Part shown: positions 39,701 to 51,793 of the stretch, piece by piece
Layout of the letters: each line of letters begins with the position of its first letter
Position numbering within the stretch: position 1 is the stretch's first letter
Source: Echinococcus granulosus
Taxonomy: Eukaryota; Platyhelminthes; Cestoda; Cyclophyllidea; Taeniidae
Reading direction: 5' to 3'
NCBI RefSeq assembly: GCF_000524195.1
Contig: NW_020170500.1
Span: 153,789-217,788, forward strand
DNA: 64,000 nt
Program-made: the position numbers and the translations under genes
Notes under the pieces: model-generated
Databases searched by the model: none
What the model was told of the DNA's origin: nothing
What the model saw: only the letters and a program-made list of their open reading frames with translations

Positions 39701-42700
39701 CGACCACGGTGATTCTCAGGTCACAGGACAGAGGCCACTCCTGTGGACGGCGCACTGCCCATCGTACAAGAGTCGAACTTATCCTTCTCTGTGGAGCAGT
39801 TAACACAACACAGCCAGTGGAGTACACTAATTGACACTTTGTATCCTCAGAAGGTTAATTTTAATCGTACTGACAAGCCCTGTTAGTTAGACGCTGAGAT
39901 AAGTTTCCAAAGGCTGTACAGGATGCTGAAACAAAGAAGTGCTAAAACTTGAACGTCCTGTAACTGTTTACTACAGTGGCATTGTGTAAGTAGTTTAACA
40001 TCTAGGAAATGGGCGAACCTCATTGAGTTGGTTGTTACTGTTGTTGTTGGGTGGAGGATTCGAGGAAGTCGAATATGACTCCTGTCCATTGCTGGTTGCC
40101 TCGGAGTGAGGAGAAGATATGACACGATCCACCATAGACGGTTTCGACTCGTTTGTCGTCTGCTCAACTGTGGTCGTTTCCGTCTTTGTTTTGTGGTCGT
40201 GACTACTGCTGCTTTGTGAGAGTTGTTCCCTGAAAGCATGGTGATGGATTGTTGGACCTCCGAGCTGGGTGTATCCACTTTCCGCTGCAAATGACAATAC
40301 CGGAAGGTTATTTTGACCTCCCCACATTTTTTCAAGAATTTCTCTTGACTGCACAGGCAGAGTGTTGAATAACACGATATGCATAGTTAAAGTTACCCAA
40401 CTTCAAAAGAACTGGTGAAATCTTTGTCAAAAAATCTTAATTAGAGGTAATTTGAAATTGGTCTCCACCTTTCGCCCTGATTCAAGGAACTGTCAACTAT
40501 GACAGCCGCTTGCGTGCACATTGTTTCAAGCAGGAGGAAGAAGGTGGGAGTTGTTTTATCTTGACGTCATTGGCCCTTGAACTTTTTGACCCAAAGTGGA
40601 GTTTTTGGAGGTAGTCGGGAGGAGGACGGAAAAATGGACAAAGTTTGTGTTAAATGCTTTTTTATTTAACCGAAGGTAGGTCTAGTTGGTACTTACAATC
40701 AAAAAGAGTGGTCTTTTAGCAAGGGATGAGAAAAGTTTATCCATCGGCCTTAATTATTTTTTAATTAGGCTGAATAGAAGTTAAGGCTAAAATAAGCTAC
40801 CATACTACTGAATTCTCAGTTCAGTAAATGTTAAGGCTGTTGACAGTGGACATCCGATTTGATGCAACTAGTTGTCACAAGTGTGGTCTTGGTGGTGAAA
40901 GTGGGAGGTAAATTAACCTTCTCACTTATCTGTTTATTTACTCCCTGTCGTGGCCCAAAAGAAAATATCACCGAAGAGAAAGAAATGTTCGGGGGTGGTC
41001 CACCTGACATCGACAATAAACCTGCTAATCATTTCCTTCTGGAAGACCACCTTAGCAAATGATACGTGTGAGCGATGACGGAAATGCGATACCTCCGAGA
41101 CCTTTTTATTATATAAACGTCAATCACTGCAAATCTCCTAGACATAAAAAGTGAACAGTTTGGTCATTATTAGAGGCATCACCGAAGGCCATTTTTTCTC
41201 ACATCAGTAGATGCATAATCAGAATTGCGTCCACCTTTTTTTAAACCCATCTCCTGATTTTATGGGAGAGACGAAACTCCCTGGGCGCGGACAGGTGTGG
41301 GAGTAAGCGCGAGCAAACTTCCTGAAAATTAATTAAACGAGAGATTTTCGCTCGCGGCTCGACGGCATTGTTGAGAGGCACACACAGCTGACACAAAAGC
41401 GGACTTCCGGCCACTCTCCCTCTCTCTCTCTCCGCCCTCTCGACTTCTATCTCTCTCTACCTGTGAGGATATTTCTNNNNNNNNNNNNNNNNNNNNNNNN
41501 NNNNNNNNNNNNNNNNNNNNNNNNNNNNNNNNNNNNNNNNNNNNNNNNNNNNNNNNNNNNNNNNNNNNNNNNNNNNCCCTATTTCTCTCTCTCCTTCTCT
41601 ACTTACTGACAAAACAATCTGGAATTAATCAAGCCTTGCTCTTCAGACCCCTAAGGCTCTTCTGCGTGAGGTTTAGTCGACTTAGTTCAATAAAAGTGAT
41701 GAAATGGGTCCAAGGTCAATTGTTCCCTATCTTGGAACAGCCTTCTAATCCCAATTTATTAGGCAAGTGACTGAACAAGTGAATGTCAAACATTTAGGCA
41801 AATGCGAAGCGAAGATGTACACGATTGCGGTTTAATTGGGGAAATGTCGGTCATTCTCATGATCGCTCCGAGGTAACAAAGTTATTGTCCATTTTCAGTA
41901 GAATTAGGCAGTCCAAAATTCCGAAATGGTTACTTGGTTCAACTTTTTACAAAAAAGACTCTTTTTACCACATTTACCACTCGAATCTGTCTTGGAAACG
42001 ATTCGACTGGTGCAGCCTCTCAGATGAATTATTTTGAGTGTGACAGCAACGCTCACACTACCACCTAACTGACCGGTTCAACTTATCCCATCCAAAATAC
42101 CTTAAATCTCCCCAAATCGAAAAGATTCTGCGCCTCTTTTTCGGCTTTGAAATCTCCTTATCTAAATGTCACTACCAACTTGATGCAACCAGATATCATA
42201 TACAATTAATGGGCACGTGTCACACATGTGTGACATTGGGAGCGTAAGTTTTTAGAAAAAAATGATCACAAATCTAACCACAAGAATGACATTCGGGATG
42301 TAAAATTTATTATCCCCTTTATACTAATTTATTCAAAAAAGTGTAGGAAGTCTACAGATATTACACACTATCAACTCGCTTTTTCAAAAACTTGACAAGG
42401 TATAACCTATCTTACCTAGCTTTGCGACAAGCTTGACATTGCCGCGATTCCCGTTTGCCTTGTGCTAAATTACTTTATTGCTGGAATTGTTACAGTATAA
42501 GAATTGCCATTTTGTCCAAGCGTTTCGTATTGGTGTCACATATGGGTGACACGTACGATGGGGTAGTTGATTTTTCTCTAATGTCCTTATGGCGATGTGT
42601 TAGACAAATCTCAAAAGAAGAGAATTTTACCAAGCAAACACTGCAATGGAGTAAAAGTGTACCCTCAAACTGAACTCTCTTTGAAAATTGCCTTTATGTG

Positions 42701-45700
42701 GTGCTATAAGTGAGCGTGACCACAGAAATGCAGCCAAGAGAGTACAAAATTTACACCACTTCAACTTGTATTCTGACGTAGTGTTCGGGGTCTGTGCTTT
42801 GATGTTGCCTACTCACGCAAGCTCGCAATTCCAGAAGCAGCAATAGAGACCGCAGCACCTTTCAGCCAACTCCCCCCTCCTTTCTATGCCTAGCTCACCT
42901 CGTGCAAGCACCACCAGCGTAACGCATTGTTCGTACTACCGTAGAGTTAGGATTAATAACTCAGACAAAGTGTACTGTTGGAAGGTAACATGGGAAGGGC
43001 GAGTTGGAAGAGAGGAGAGCAGAAGAGCTGCCATATGTGGCTTTTTTAATTTGAAGTGAGCCAGAATAATCAAAAGTCTCGATGATGGTCAAACAAATTA
43101 TCCCACTAGATTGCTGTCTTTTCAAATGCATGTTTTTAACATTTCCTTGATTAATCGCGAATTTGAGAGAAAAAATTGTATTATTACCAGCCAAAATTAT
43201 AAGAGAAGGTCTAAGAGTGCCTTATTATTTTAAACCTTATCAAAGTTCAAAAGGGTAATTTATTTACTGGTTTACAAGACTTATAATAACCGCCTGCAGC
43301 AATTTTTGTGCCCTCAAGGTCACCTTAACAATTAGTGAAATATTTTAATGCTGTACATTAAATCAGGGTGGGCTTCATTTCAAGTGCGTGCCTGTATATA
43401 TTTCATAACATTTAGAATTTTTCGTGTCTGTACGGCATAACTACTAGTGAAGAAATGACGTTTCTATCTCGGTGATTGTAGCCTATTTAAGCCATCAGCA
43501 ATCACTAATGGAAGATTCAGCAAAGTTTTCACAGAAAAATACATATTTAAGTTTGATATTTGCTCGGTGAAATACGTAAAAAGTATTTCTTCAAAAATTT
43601 AATTCCACCAAAGCGTTGAGAAGTAGATGGTTTAATAATTCGCAGACCACGAATTGCCAGATCGTAATCAGATAATCCATTAAAGCTTGCTGAGCCGGGC
43701 CGACCAATTCTGCCATCAGAAAAGGACAGAATGCATAAGTTTTAAATTTTTTGTTTGTTAGACCATTTTTTATCAATGAGGAGATAGTGTACACCGATGA
43801 TGCTGGTGGTGATGATGATGATGGAGGAGCGTTTCAACCGCCTTGTCAAATAACAGAAAATTGAAAACAGACCAGACAGGGCTAGGAGAGGCGAGGCGAT
43901 GATGGCAGTCAAAGCACATGTGTGCGTGCACACACACACACACACACACAAACGAGCAGTCTTCTGCCGGCGAGCGCTGAAGCAAAAGGACGACGGGTTT
44001 CCCATGGGAGCTTGTGTGTGAGAACGTCACGCAATTCATCCGCCCCTTGCCACCTCCCCTCTGCCTCACCAGTAAACCCAAGCAGAATGAATGCATCCAA
44101 AAATGGCAAAATCACACCCACTCTCGGAGGCAGCAGATTATTGTCACAGATCACTCCTACTTGCACTGTAAATCTCAAATCACAGAAGAATTGACCTGAT
44201 CTCTCCCACATACATACACGCACATTTACAGGCACAACCACCGACTCGTTACTATTGGCGCTAATGTCCCTTGCTTTAGAGTCTCTGGTCAATAAGTCGT
44301 ACAGCCATTTACAGTTATTGGTAAAGTGCTGGTCATGTGACCAAATGTCTTGTCACCTGTCAAATTGGCTTTTAATTCGCTTTTCCACCATTCTTCTACC
44401 ATCTATTATATCATCAGTATCGCCCAATCTCAGTGTGCACATTAATCAGACGAGTTTACTTAAGTGTACAACCAGGTTAAGTGACAATCGTCTGGCATTA
44501 CTCGTCATGCGGGCAGCCGAGTTGTTCGCCTGTGCGTGTTTGTGTACGTGTCGCCTAGCGCATGGGTCACGCTATTTCCTACCCGCTCTCTCTCCATCTC
44601 GCCTTCTTTTTTTCCACCGTACTCCACTTTTGTGTCCGTGAGTGTTTCATTATGACAGCGGTGTAGCAAACACTACGACATTATTCTCACCATTGGATTA
44701 AAGTAAAGGAACCCAAAAATCAGGAGATTTTCTATTAACATGAACTCATGAAAGGGAGCAATTCATTTTACCAACAGTTAATATCCTACAGTCCGCCTGG
44801 ATAAGCATCACATTCGACAGTTACTAAAATGGTATCTACTCCATGGTTTGCCCTCTGAGTTTAGACAGTTCACTAAATGGCAGTTGATTAAGGAGTTCAA
44901 GATGGCGATGATGGAAGGCCTTCCAGCAAGAAATTGATTAGTACTATACCCTATCGACAGGAAAGCAGACCAGATAGCCATCTTTGACGGCCTATTCACG
45001 ACAGGAAAATTAACCATAAATGCTGATGCTGCTGCGGCGGGTGCAGTTGTTACTGCGATCGCCTGATTAGACCTGCTCGGGTGCGTGTACGTGCAAGTGT
45101 GGTTCTGATGACGGCGCGAGTCTTGAGAGGCGACAACACGTCGTACGTGGTCGTGGTCACATTATCTCTCCTTAAAATCTTAATATGACACGCCAATCGA
45201 GTGGAAGCTTCTCCAAGCCTACTTATTAACTTCCCAAACGAATCGATTTGTCATTTCAAGGATGAACACTACCCTTCTCCATGGCATTGAAGTTCGGTTT
45301 GTGGTTTTAGAATTCAGTAAATGTTCGAGGAATAATAACGGGAGCTTCAAGTAAAATTCTGCAAGTAGTATAAGTGGAATGATTGGGATAAGGGGTAGAG
45401 GGCTTGGGAGGGGGGGAGAGGAGGGAGGAGATGCTTTACGAGCAGCTGCTAGCGCCGCTACTTCCCAACACACAAAAGTTGCCATAACAGATGGTATCGC
45501 TGGTGATGCGGGAATTTATGGAAGCCTCTCGCAGCGTGTGTGTGTTCTGATATCTATGGATTCGATCGCCGCTGGTTCTAGGGGATGTGTGTGGGTGTGT
45601 GTATGTGAGTGTGTACACACGCGCGTGCATGCATCTCCAAGTGTAAGGCTGGGGATAAAAGACAAATGGCTTATTGCCCAACTACCTATCTAGCTACCTC

Positions 45701-46964
45701 CCCACCCATCTACCTACCACCCCACCTACTCACTTGTACTATCATTACACAAAAGCCATTGCAAATTCATTTTTGGGATTTTTATGGTGGAGACATTTTT
45801 ATCGGAATTGATTGTTAAACAAGCCAACGACGCCCTAAATGTTTGTACAATCCGACTCCCAAAAGTGAAGCATTTTGGTGTCTTTCGTAGATCCGTTATC
45901 GGCTCGTCAGTATTCCGCATTGTCATGTCATCCTCTGCTAGCCAGTTCCATTCCAGAGTCTCGGAGTAGAACGAATCACCATCGAATGGGTCAGTTTATC
46001 CACTGCTAAAAAATTAGGTGCCTTCATTCGTCCTCCAAACTGTTGAGGTCATATTTAAAAGATCTTTTATTTATTAGAGCATTTCAGAAGGTAAAACGGT
46101 TTCACAGCCAGTAAAAGTCACACCAGAAGAGAGGTGGTGCCAGTTGGCTAGGAACCAAAGTCGAATTCTCTCCTACCTGCAAAACTGGGCATTTAACTGT
46201 GCGCATTTTACGAGTGTCATCACATCAGAATTATTGAGAAATTGTAAAGAATTTTTCTCCCAAGGCAGTGCAAAGCATTTGCTCATTGCCTCACACTTCT
46301 GCGGCTTTTTCTTATCTCACGAGTGAAAAGCAAAAGCCGAGCAAGAAGCGAGAGGGAAAGTGAAAGTGCGATGCAGTCACGAAAATCGCTCTTCCACTCA
46401 GCGACTAACAGCCTGTTAGCTTAACCATACATCTCAAGGTTCAATGTTTGCCTAATGTCTAAATCGCTAATGAGTGTGACCTCCGTGTTTCATGTCTCGG
46501 CAGGGAGCTGAATAAACAGAAGATAGGTGGATTTTTGTTTTAGTTCCTGTAAAAAGAGGAGTGAAGGGAAGGGAGGAGACGAGAAGGGGATGGAAAACAG
46601 AGATTATATACGTCTTATCGCAATGCCAAAGTTATAAAGTCCAATCAAACTCACTTGAGGGTAGTGCCTTCTGAAAAACATCCGAGTTGGCCTTGTCATC
46701 AATAGCTTTGAACCCATAATGATCAGACGAGAAGGCAAGCATTGTATCTGGTGGTGCGTAGACAGTATTGGAATAAGCGGGTGGTTTAAAAATTGGTGAT
46801 GCACAATCCCCATAGGGATCTAGCGGAAATCCAGGGTAGATAACGCTGTTTGCCTCGTGTGGCATAGGAGAACTCCAGTAATTCTGGTGACTACTCATAT
46901 ACTGCTGCATCATAACCATCTCAGCCATTGTGGCTGGATGGTAGTCGCATATCTGCCGCTCCAT
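27724..46964 (-). CDS. otp: Orthopedia (Otp) homeobox transcription factor, complete
   Basis: Six exons on the complement in perfect phase: 46964-46655, 40284-40019, 35031-34471, 29593-29224, 29104-28469, 27953-27724 (TAG), totalling 2373 nt and 790 residues. The homeodomain is at about residues 334-393 ([19 protein letters not shown] ... [20 protein letters not shown] ... [14 protein letters not shown]). It is Gln50-type with [20 protein letters not shown], diagnostic of Otp, and has an intron between positions 46 and 47 as in other paired-like genes. An alanine run coded by GCTGCA repeats precedes it (about 34621-34652). The N-terminus is Tyr/Pro/Ser-rich; exon 5 is proline-rich ([15 protein letters not shown]). 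I see no C-terminal OAR motif. Otp specifies neuroendocrine and hypothalamic-type neurons in animals. The protein is more than twice the usual vertebrate length (about 325 aa). Confidence 0.93.
31187..31202. repeat. 16-bp palindrome, copy 5 (perfect)
   Basis: GTCACATATATGTGAC, perfect dyad; otp intron 3. Confidence 0.85.
32150..32225 (-). repeat. tRNA-like SINE relic
   Basis: The complement contains GTAACCAGCTAACGGATTCG followed by AGTCC, a good RNA polymerase III B-box with tRNA-like spacing from a TAGTGCTTAGATGCGG stretch. It does not fold as a clean tRNA. Confidence 0.35.
35032..40018 (-). other. otp intron 2
   Basis: Intron of 5 kb. Contains a (CT)n microsatellite (36328-36350), a possible SINE relic near 35800-35880, a CCACCG run near 36881-36903, and a short repeat (39713-39765) shared with 28310 and 59105. 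No supported coding sequence. Confidence 0.5.
36328..36350 (+). repeat. (CT)n microsatellite
   Basis: About eleven CT units, otp intron 2. Confidence 0.9.
41477..41576. other. Assembly gap, 100 N
   Basis: Exactly 100 N between CT-rich tracts; a conventional length for a gap of unknown size. Confidence 0.95.
42219..42234. repeat. 16-bp palindrome, copy 6 (perfect)
   Basis: GTCACACATGTGTGAC, perfect dyad; otp intron 1. Confidence 0.85.
42535..42550. repeat. 16-bp palindrome, copy 7
   Basis: GTCACATATGGGTGAC; arms extend to GTGTCAC/GTGACAC. Only 316 bp from copy 6. Confidence 0.8.
43929..43951 (+). repeat. (CA)n microsatellite
   Basis: About eleven CA units, otp intron 1. Confidence 0.9.
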
Positions 46965-46984
46965 TGTGCACTTCTACTCCCGTC

Positions 46985-47125
46985 TGTTTCACGTAGGAGG
47001 TGTTTATTCACGCCTCTGGTGTGTGCGCGTCGCGTCTATTGGTCGGAGGCGAGCGGTCTTGTCTTGGTCTGGATTGGTCTACCGGACTCGCGCGCGCTTC
47101 TTATTGGCCAATACCACGCATCAGT
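46985..47125 (-). promoter_or_regulatory. CCAAT-rich promoter candidate of otp
   Basis: On the gene strand, within about 20-160 bp upstream of the otp start codon, there are CCAATAAG, ACCAATCC and ACCAATAG boxes in sense orientation, plus a GCGCGCGC stretch, in a locally CpG-rich patch. No TATA box. This supports 46964 as the true first coding exon. Confidence 0.5.
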
Positions 47126-49136
47126 TGGTTGTATCAGTGATATCGGTTTCCTGACATCCTCTGGTGGATGTACGAACAAATTTTTTTGTTTGAGACTAAG
47201 CATAGAGGTTGATTTTAGTCAAGGTGCCAGATTAAGTCTAAAGTTATTCTGATTAGCTAGCGTGCTGAATTTCCCTCTGCGTGATGAATTGCAATTGTCG
47301 CAGAAGGTAATCGTTTTTTACCAACGTTGCTGTTCGGGGTGTAAAAAATTCAAGATGTGCCCCTGGGCTCCCTAAAAAAAGTGCAGATTTAGTCTCCTCC
47401 GGTGGGGTTTTTTGGCTGAGAAAATTTTAGGCCGCTAAAATTGATGAATCATTCTGGACTGTTTTCAGGTATTTTTATAAGGTGGGTGGCTAGAAGATTT
47501 TTTAATCCTCTAAATGTTATTTTTGGGTCACGATGATTACATAGACCAACTAGATCCATTGATGTAAAGTTATAAAAGTCAGATATTAATTAGGGTTAAG
47601 TTGGCAAGGTGAAAATTTAATCCTTTTATTAAATTAACAGTAATTTATGGCAAGAAAGTGAAACAAGCTGCTCGCTTTTCAAGTGGATACGCTCTTACGA
47701 AATTCTTTGTTTAAATGCTGCCTTGACAAATCGGCTTCCTTTAAACTTGGGATTTTTTACGTGGAAAATTATTATTAATCAGTGGTTGAATTATAAATGG
47801 GTTCTGGAGGCTGAAATTATCCTTCTACATTCTGTAATAATGTTTGCTTTTGGAATTTACTCTTATAAATCATAAACATCGTTATCGCTAGGGCAACTAA
47901 TTACCAAACGCTTGCGTGTCTTACACTTTGAAGTTGAGATTTAATGTCTTTGGCAAGGCGTTGCTAACTTAATATCCACTAATGCATGGACGAATTAAGG
48001 GTATGTAATATTATATGAGTAATAATATATGCAGACATTTTTTGTCACGATTGAAACAAATAATGTTCATGCCTTTTTCTACGCGGGCTCAGATTTGTGC
48101 TTGTATTTTGAAACTAGAATTACCGAAAGGCTACATCTGCTGCCACCCAGCTCTGATCCAAAAGGACAATCATTCCAATTCCTCCGGTCGGGTGCCAAGA
48201 CTTAACGTCACGAAAGGAATCTGCGGCGACTCATAGTAAAAGGACTGTCAAAGCCGCGTGTTTTGCGTGAAGGACATCAAAAAGGGAAGGGATACTACAC
48301 TGGATTGACTCTAAAACCTCCATTTATGGGGCTGGCTGCAGGACTTATATAGCGATTTGTTAATTACGTGAACGAATGTGTGCTCTTTCAGTCTCAAGTA
48401 GCTATAAAGTAAATGGCTGGGCAGTATTGAAATGAGAAATAGGAGTGAATAAAGAAAATTACTGCTTTGGGGCAAATGCACCGACGATTGGCGCATGAGA
48501 TGCATCCGTTGTGGTCCATCGTCTAGCCTTGCACAGTACGAGGCTTGCTCGAATCCACCCTCCTTCCTTCCAATGGAGTTTACAGAAAAGGCAAGACTGC
48601 TACCCCAACGGAAATGGCAAGGTGTGCCACTGATGTTGTGATAACATTGCTTTTCACCCCTTTACACAAAAATTTAATGACTACTGCTTCTGGCTCACGG
48701 GTGGCTATAAAACAGGCACCGAGTGTGTTATGATGACCAACGTAGACGGTTCGTGCCTCTGTTTTTGTCGGCAAGATAACGAAAAGGATTGATGATTTTC
48801 ATTGCAAAAGTGTTCATGTTTCATCCTCCTAATCGAACCATTTTACCCACCTAACTCTTTACAAACGCATCTACCTATCTTCCTGCCTATTCACCCACAT
48901 ATCTGTCCACCTACGAGGTTGGTTTAAGTCAAATTAAGACTTTTTGATCTTCTCTAAGGAAAGAGGTGAAAACTTTATCCATCTGTTTGCCTTGACCTCG
49001 GGAACATTAGTCCACTCATTCGTACTAGATAATTATTTATTAACGTTCCACTTACTCTTGCGCTGTGAGCTGGAAATCACCAGGACCCACCTGGCGTGGA
49101 CCCATGCCATTCCAAAATTGACACTATCCAACTGCC

Positions 49137-49349
49137 TTATCGCGAGCGGCTGAGCGTCTTCCAGCTGTGCCATACCCCAGTCAAAATCCTCTGTACATAT
49201 CCGTAAGGTGGGTAGTACGGATTCGTCTCATATACACTACCATTGTCTGGATCCTGCTGACCCAATGACCTCAGAGGAGTATCAGTAACGTAGATACTAC
49301 CGCGATAGGAGGGCTTCAAATCTAAGGGATCAAAATTTTGCCGAAATGG
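49137..49349 (-). CDS. Orphan coding-looking exon
   Basis: An open complement frame of 70 codons ending in a TAA at 49137. The text is protein-like and Tyr/Pro/Asp-rich: FDPLDLKPSYRGSIYVTD, then GSVYETNPYYPPYGY. A possible donor follows (TAT|GTACAG, near 49196). It could be an upstream alternative exon of otp (a phase-0 junction to AAG|TGCACA-ATG is possible) or the last exon of an unseen gene. The acceptor (AAAAAGATAG) lacks a good pyrimidine tract. No domain recognised. Confidence 0.33.
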   Translation of the reverse strand, partial: PFRQNFDPLDLKPSYRGSIYVTDTPLRSLGQQDPDNGSVYETNPYYPPYGYVQRILTGVWHSWKTLSRSR

Positions 49350-50133
49350 CTATCTTTTTAAACCAGACATAGGTCCGATTATTAACTGACTAAATTTTCT
49401 TACAAATTAATCAGTCTAGTTATGTAAAGGAGATGCAAAAATGCCATCTGAAAGGAAGCAGGCATCTACAAGAGCCATTTCCACGCATGCAAGTGGGACC
49501 CAGTGGTCTTATCTCTTTTCCAGCATCAATCACTCATGCTGCCGCCGCTAATCCTGCCACTTTCAAAAAGTCTGGAAATGGGGCACAACAGAAGCAGCAG
49601 ATGGTCACTCAAGAGTTCCTCCTCTCAACTGCAGAGCTGGGAATGGAAGAAAGGGGGCAGCAGGGGGAGGAAGAGAAGGAAAGGGGATTTTTTGAAGCAT
49701 CATCCCTTAACACGTTTTGAGACAACTTGTTTGCTTTTTGTGTGACTTTTCACTCTAACTTGCGTGAGTGCTCAAACCACGGTTGGCAATATTCTAACTG
49801 CGCATTGGTCATTATATGTTACAGATTGTTTCAAGCATGCTTGAACAGAGTTGATAAACAAATTTTTAGCAGCGAAGGCCGAATCCATCAGCCTATAAGG
49901 GTTAGTGTTAGGGTAACAGAAAAAAAATTAACCACTACAGCTCGCAAATAATGTCTTCTTGAATTGATGCTGATCCAATGCCACAAAATGTAACTATCCG
50001 CTCCTTTTTTTTAACTGATTGCAAAAAAACCCAAACTATCTGTTTCCGACACTTGATTTGGTGCAGCCACTTCCGCTAGAAATAAACAGTGTGCATATTT
50101 TACACATAGATAATATGTGTCAGTGAGTAAATT

Positions 50134-50278
50134 GTTGAAGAATTTTATTTAAAAAATAGCACTAGTAACATCCATTCCTGTTTATGATCTTGGATTAAGC
50201 GCTGGATATTCCTATTTAAAAGCAATTTTACTTATAAACAATTAAGTAGTATTTAAGGTAGTTAGAACATTAATGGAC
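50134..50278 (+). repeat. Direct repeat 1 (possible miniature LTR)
   Basis: Nearly identical to 51006-51149 (same strand), from TGTT(G/A)AAGAATTTTATTT through ATAGCACTAGTAACATCC and GATTAAGCGCTGGATAT to TTAGAACATTAATG. By eye about 90% identical. The TGTT...AACA ends are LTR-like. No coding capacity. Confidence 0.65.
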
Positions 50279-51005
50279 AATTGCGAATTTAACGGCTATT
50301 GCATGGTGATGTTAGGAATTTATTACGTTATACCAATTTTCCAATAGTAGCAAAAATAAGAACATTTAGTACTCTAAAGTGTTACTTATATTATTTCAGT
50401 AAAAATACAAAAACGATCTGGAATCGGCTCCTATTCAAAAAGTTTTCATAATCTAGCCATAAAAACCGGATATAAATGCGTTTAGTTTGGATAAATCAAC
50501 AACATCTCAATTACGATACTTCAAAAAATACTTATTTTAAACACACAAACAAATCTGCAAGATACTTATGTAGGTTTACCGAATTCAAGAAAATTTATTT
50601 ATTTCAGAAAAATAAGTAAGCAAACGCAAGTTCGAATAATTCACTTTATTTGCCAATAAAGCTGCCTATAATGCTTTAGTTTGTTATTTTGTTTGCCTAT
50701 TAATTCCATATTGAGGTCCTCTGTATCCACTTTACCGAATCGAAAACTTTAAATGTTGTGAATTAACTTAGAAATGACTTTGACGAGGCGATTTATCTTG
50801 GTTTTAATAGTAGAATTAGGAGTGACAAAGATCCGAGCAATCTATGGGCATTACAGTAAACTTAAATTCCATTAAGACATTAACTGAACTGACAGAACAT
50901 TCGACTTGCTAGATAGAAGTAGTTACAGAGCGCGCTGGATTCCAAATCATTACCCATTTTTCCCATTAGCACAATTTTACACGCATAATTACTTAATTAA
51001 GTTTT

Positions 51006-51149
51006 GTTAAAGAATTTTATTTAAAAAATAGCACTAGTAACATCCATTCCTGTTTAAGATCTTAGATTAAGCGCTGGATATCCCTATTTAATAGGAGTTG
51101 TACTTATAAACATTTAAGTAGCATTTAAAGTGGTTAGAACATTAATGAC
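51006..51149 (+). repeat. Direct repeat 2 (possible miniature LTR)
   Basis: Partner of 50134-50278, with starts 872 bp apart. The ~730 bp between them has no supported ORF, which fits a terminal-repeat retrotransposon in miniature or a local duplication. No clear target-site duplication or purine tract was found. Confidence 0.6.
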
Positions 51150-51417
51150 TATGTTATTCTCAGAAATGTAAACCAGCATTTGATCATTCCCATAAGGTGG
51201 GATCCAATACTTTCGCTGTTAGGGTCTCAGAATCAGGTCGGGTCTTTTCTCTTCCATAGTGCCACCAACACCTGCATTACCGGCACACCTGACGTTAGTT
51301 AAAAGCAATTACCCTTCCAAACTAAGAAAACCCTTCATTTACTGAATTGCCGAAGACTTCAAATCTGATTCTGGGATGTTATGATATAATCTATAATTAT
51401 AAGGCAGTAGAGGGCGC

Positions 51418-51433
51418 GTCACATAATTGTGAC
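51418..51433. repeat. 16-bp palindrome, copy 8
   Basis: GTCACATAATTGTGAC, with flanking CG/CG extending the dyad; otp-RIM intergenic. Confidence 0.8.
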
Positions 51434-51777
51434 GTTAGGCACAAGCAAGAAAATTGGCGCCTCAGGCAGGCATAAATGATGCCGATATACATTGTTTTCA
51501 TCAACGGACTTTTCCAAGCAGTTTACAATCGCTCTTTTTGTCAGAATAATTTGCAGTCTGAACCAACATAAATTACTCGACAATAAACACACTACTGTCG
51601 TTAGGACGTAGTAATTGCGATTGCAGGAAGCTGAGGCATGAGTTTAATTCGTTCCAATCCCAAGCAGGGTAAATCTTGTTATGATTATAAAATTGACTTC
51701 TTCGGTACTCCCTTCAAGCAGTTTGTCACTCCTAGCATTGCCTTTTACAACTGATTTTAAGAGCACTCCCTCCTGTT

Positions 51778-51793
51778 GTCACACATTTGTGAC
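51778..51793. repeat. 16-bp palindrome, copy 9
   Basis: GTCACACATTTGTGAC; 360 bp from copy 8. Confidence 0.8.

Larger units (their letters stand above)
40285..46654 (-). other. otp intron 1
   Basis: Intron of 6.4 kb. Holds an assembly gap (41477-41576) in a CT-rich tract, two palindromes (42219, 42535), a (CA)n run (43929-43951), and GT-rich text near 45530-45630. Several open frames here are low complexity; no gene supported. Confidence 0.5.

Noticed and set aside
43742..44292. Complement ORFs of 87-127 codons around the CA repeat
   Set aside because: Several frames are open at once because of the (CA)n and His/Val runs; no consistent coding signal.
44255..44641. 128-codon + strand ORF in otp intron 1
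   Set aside because: No domain, no splice logic, composition like random Ser/Leu-rich frames.
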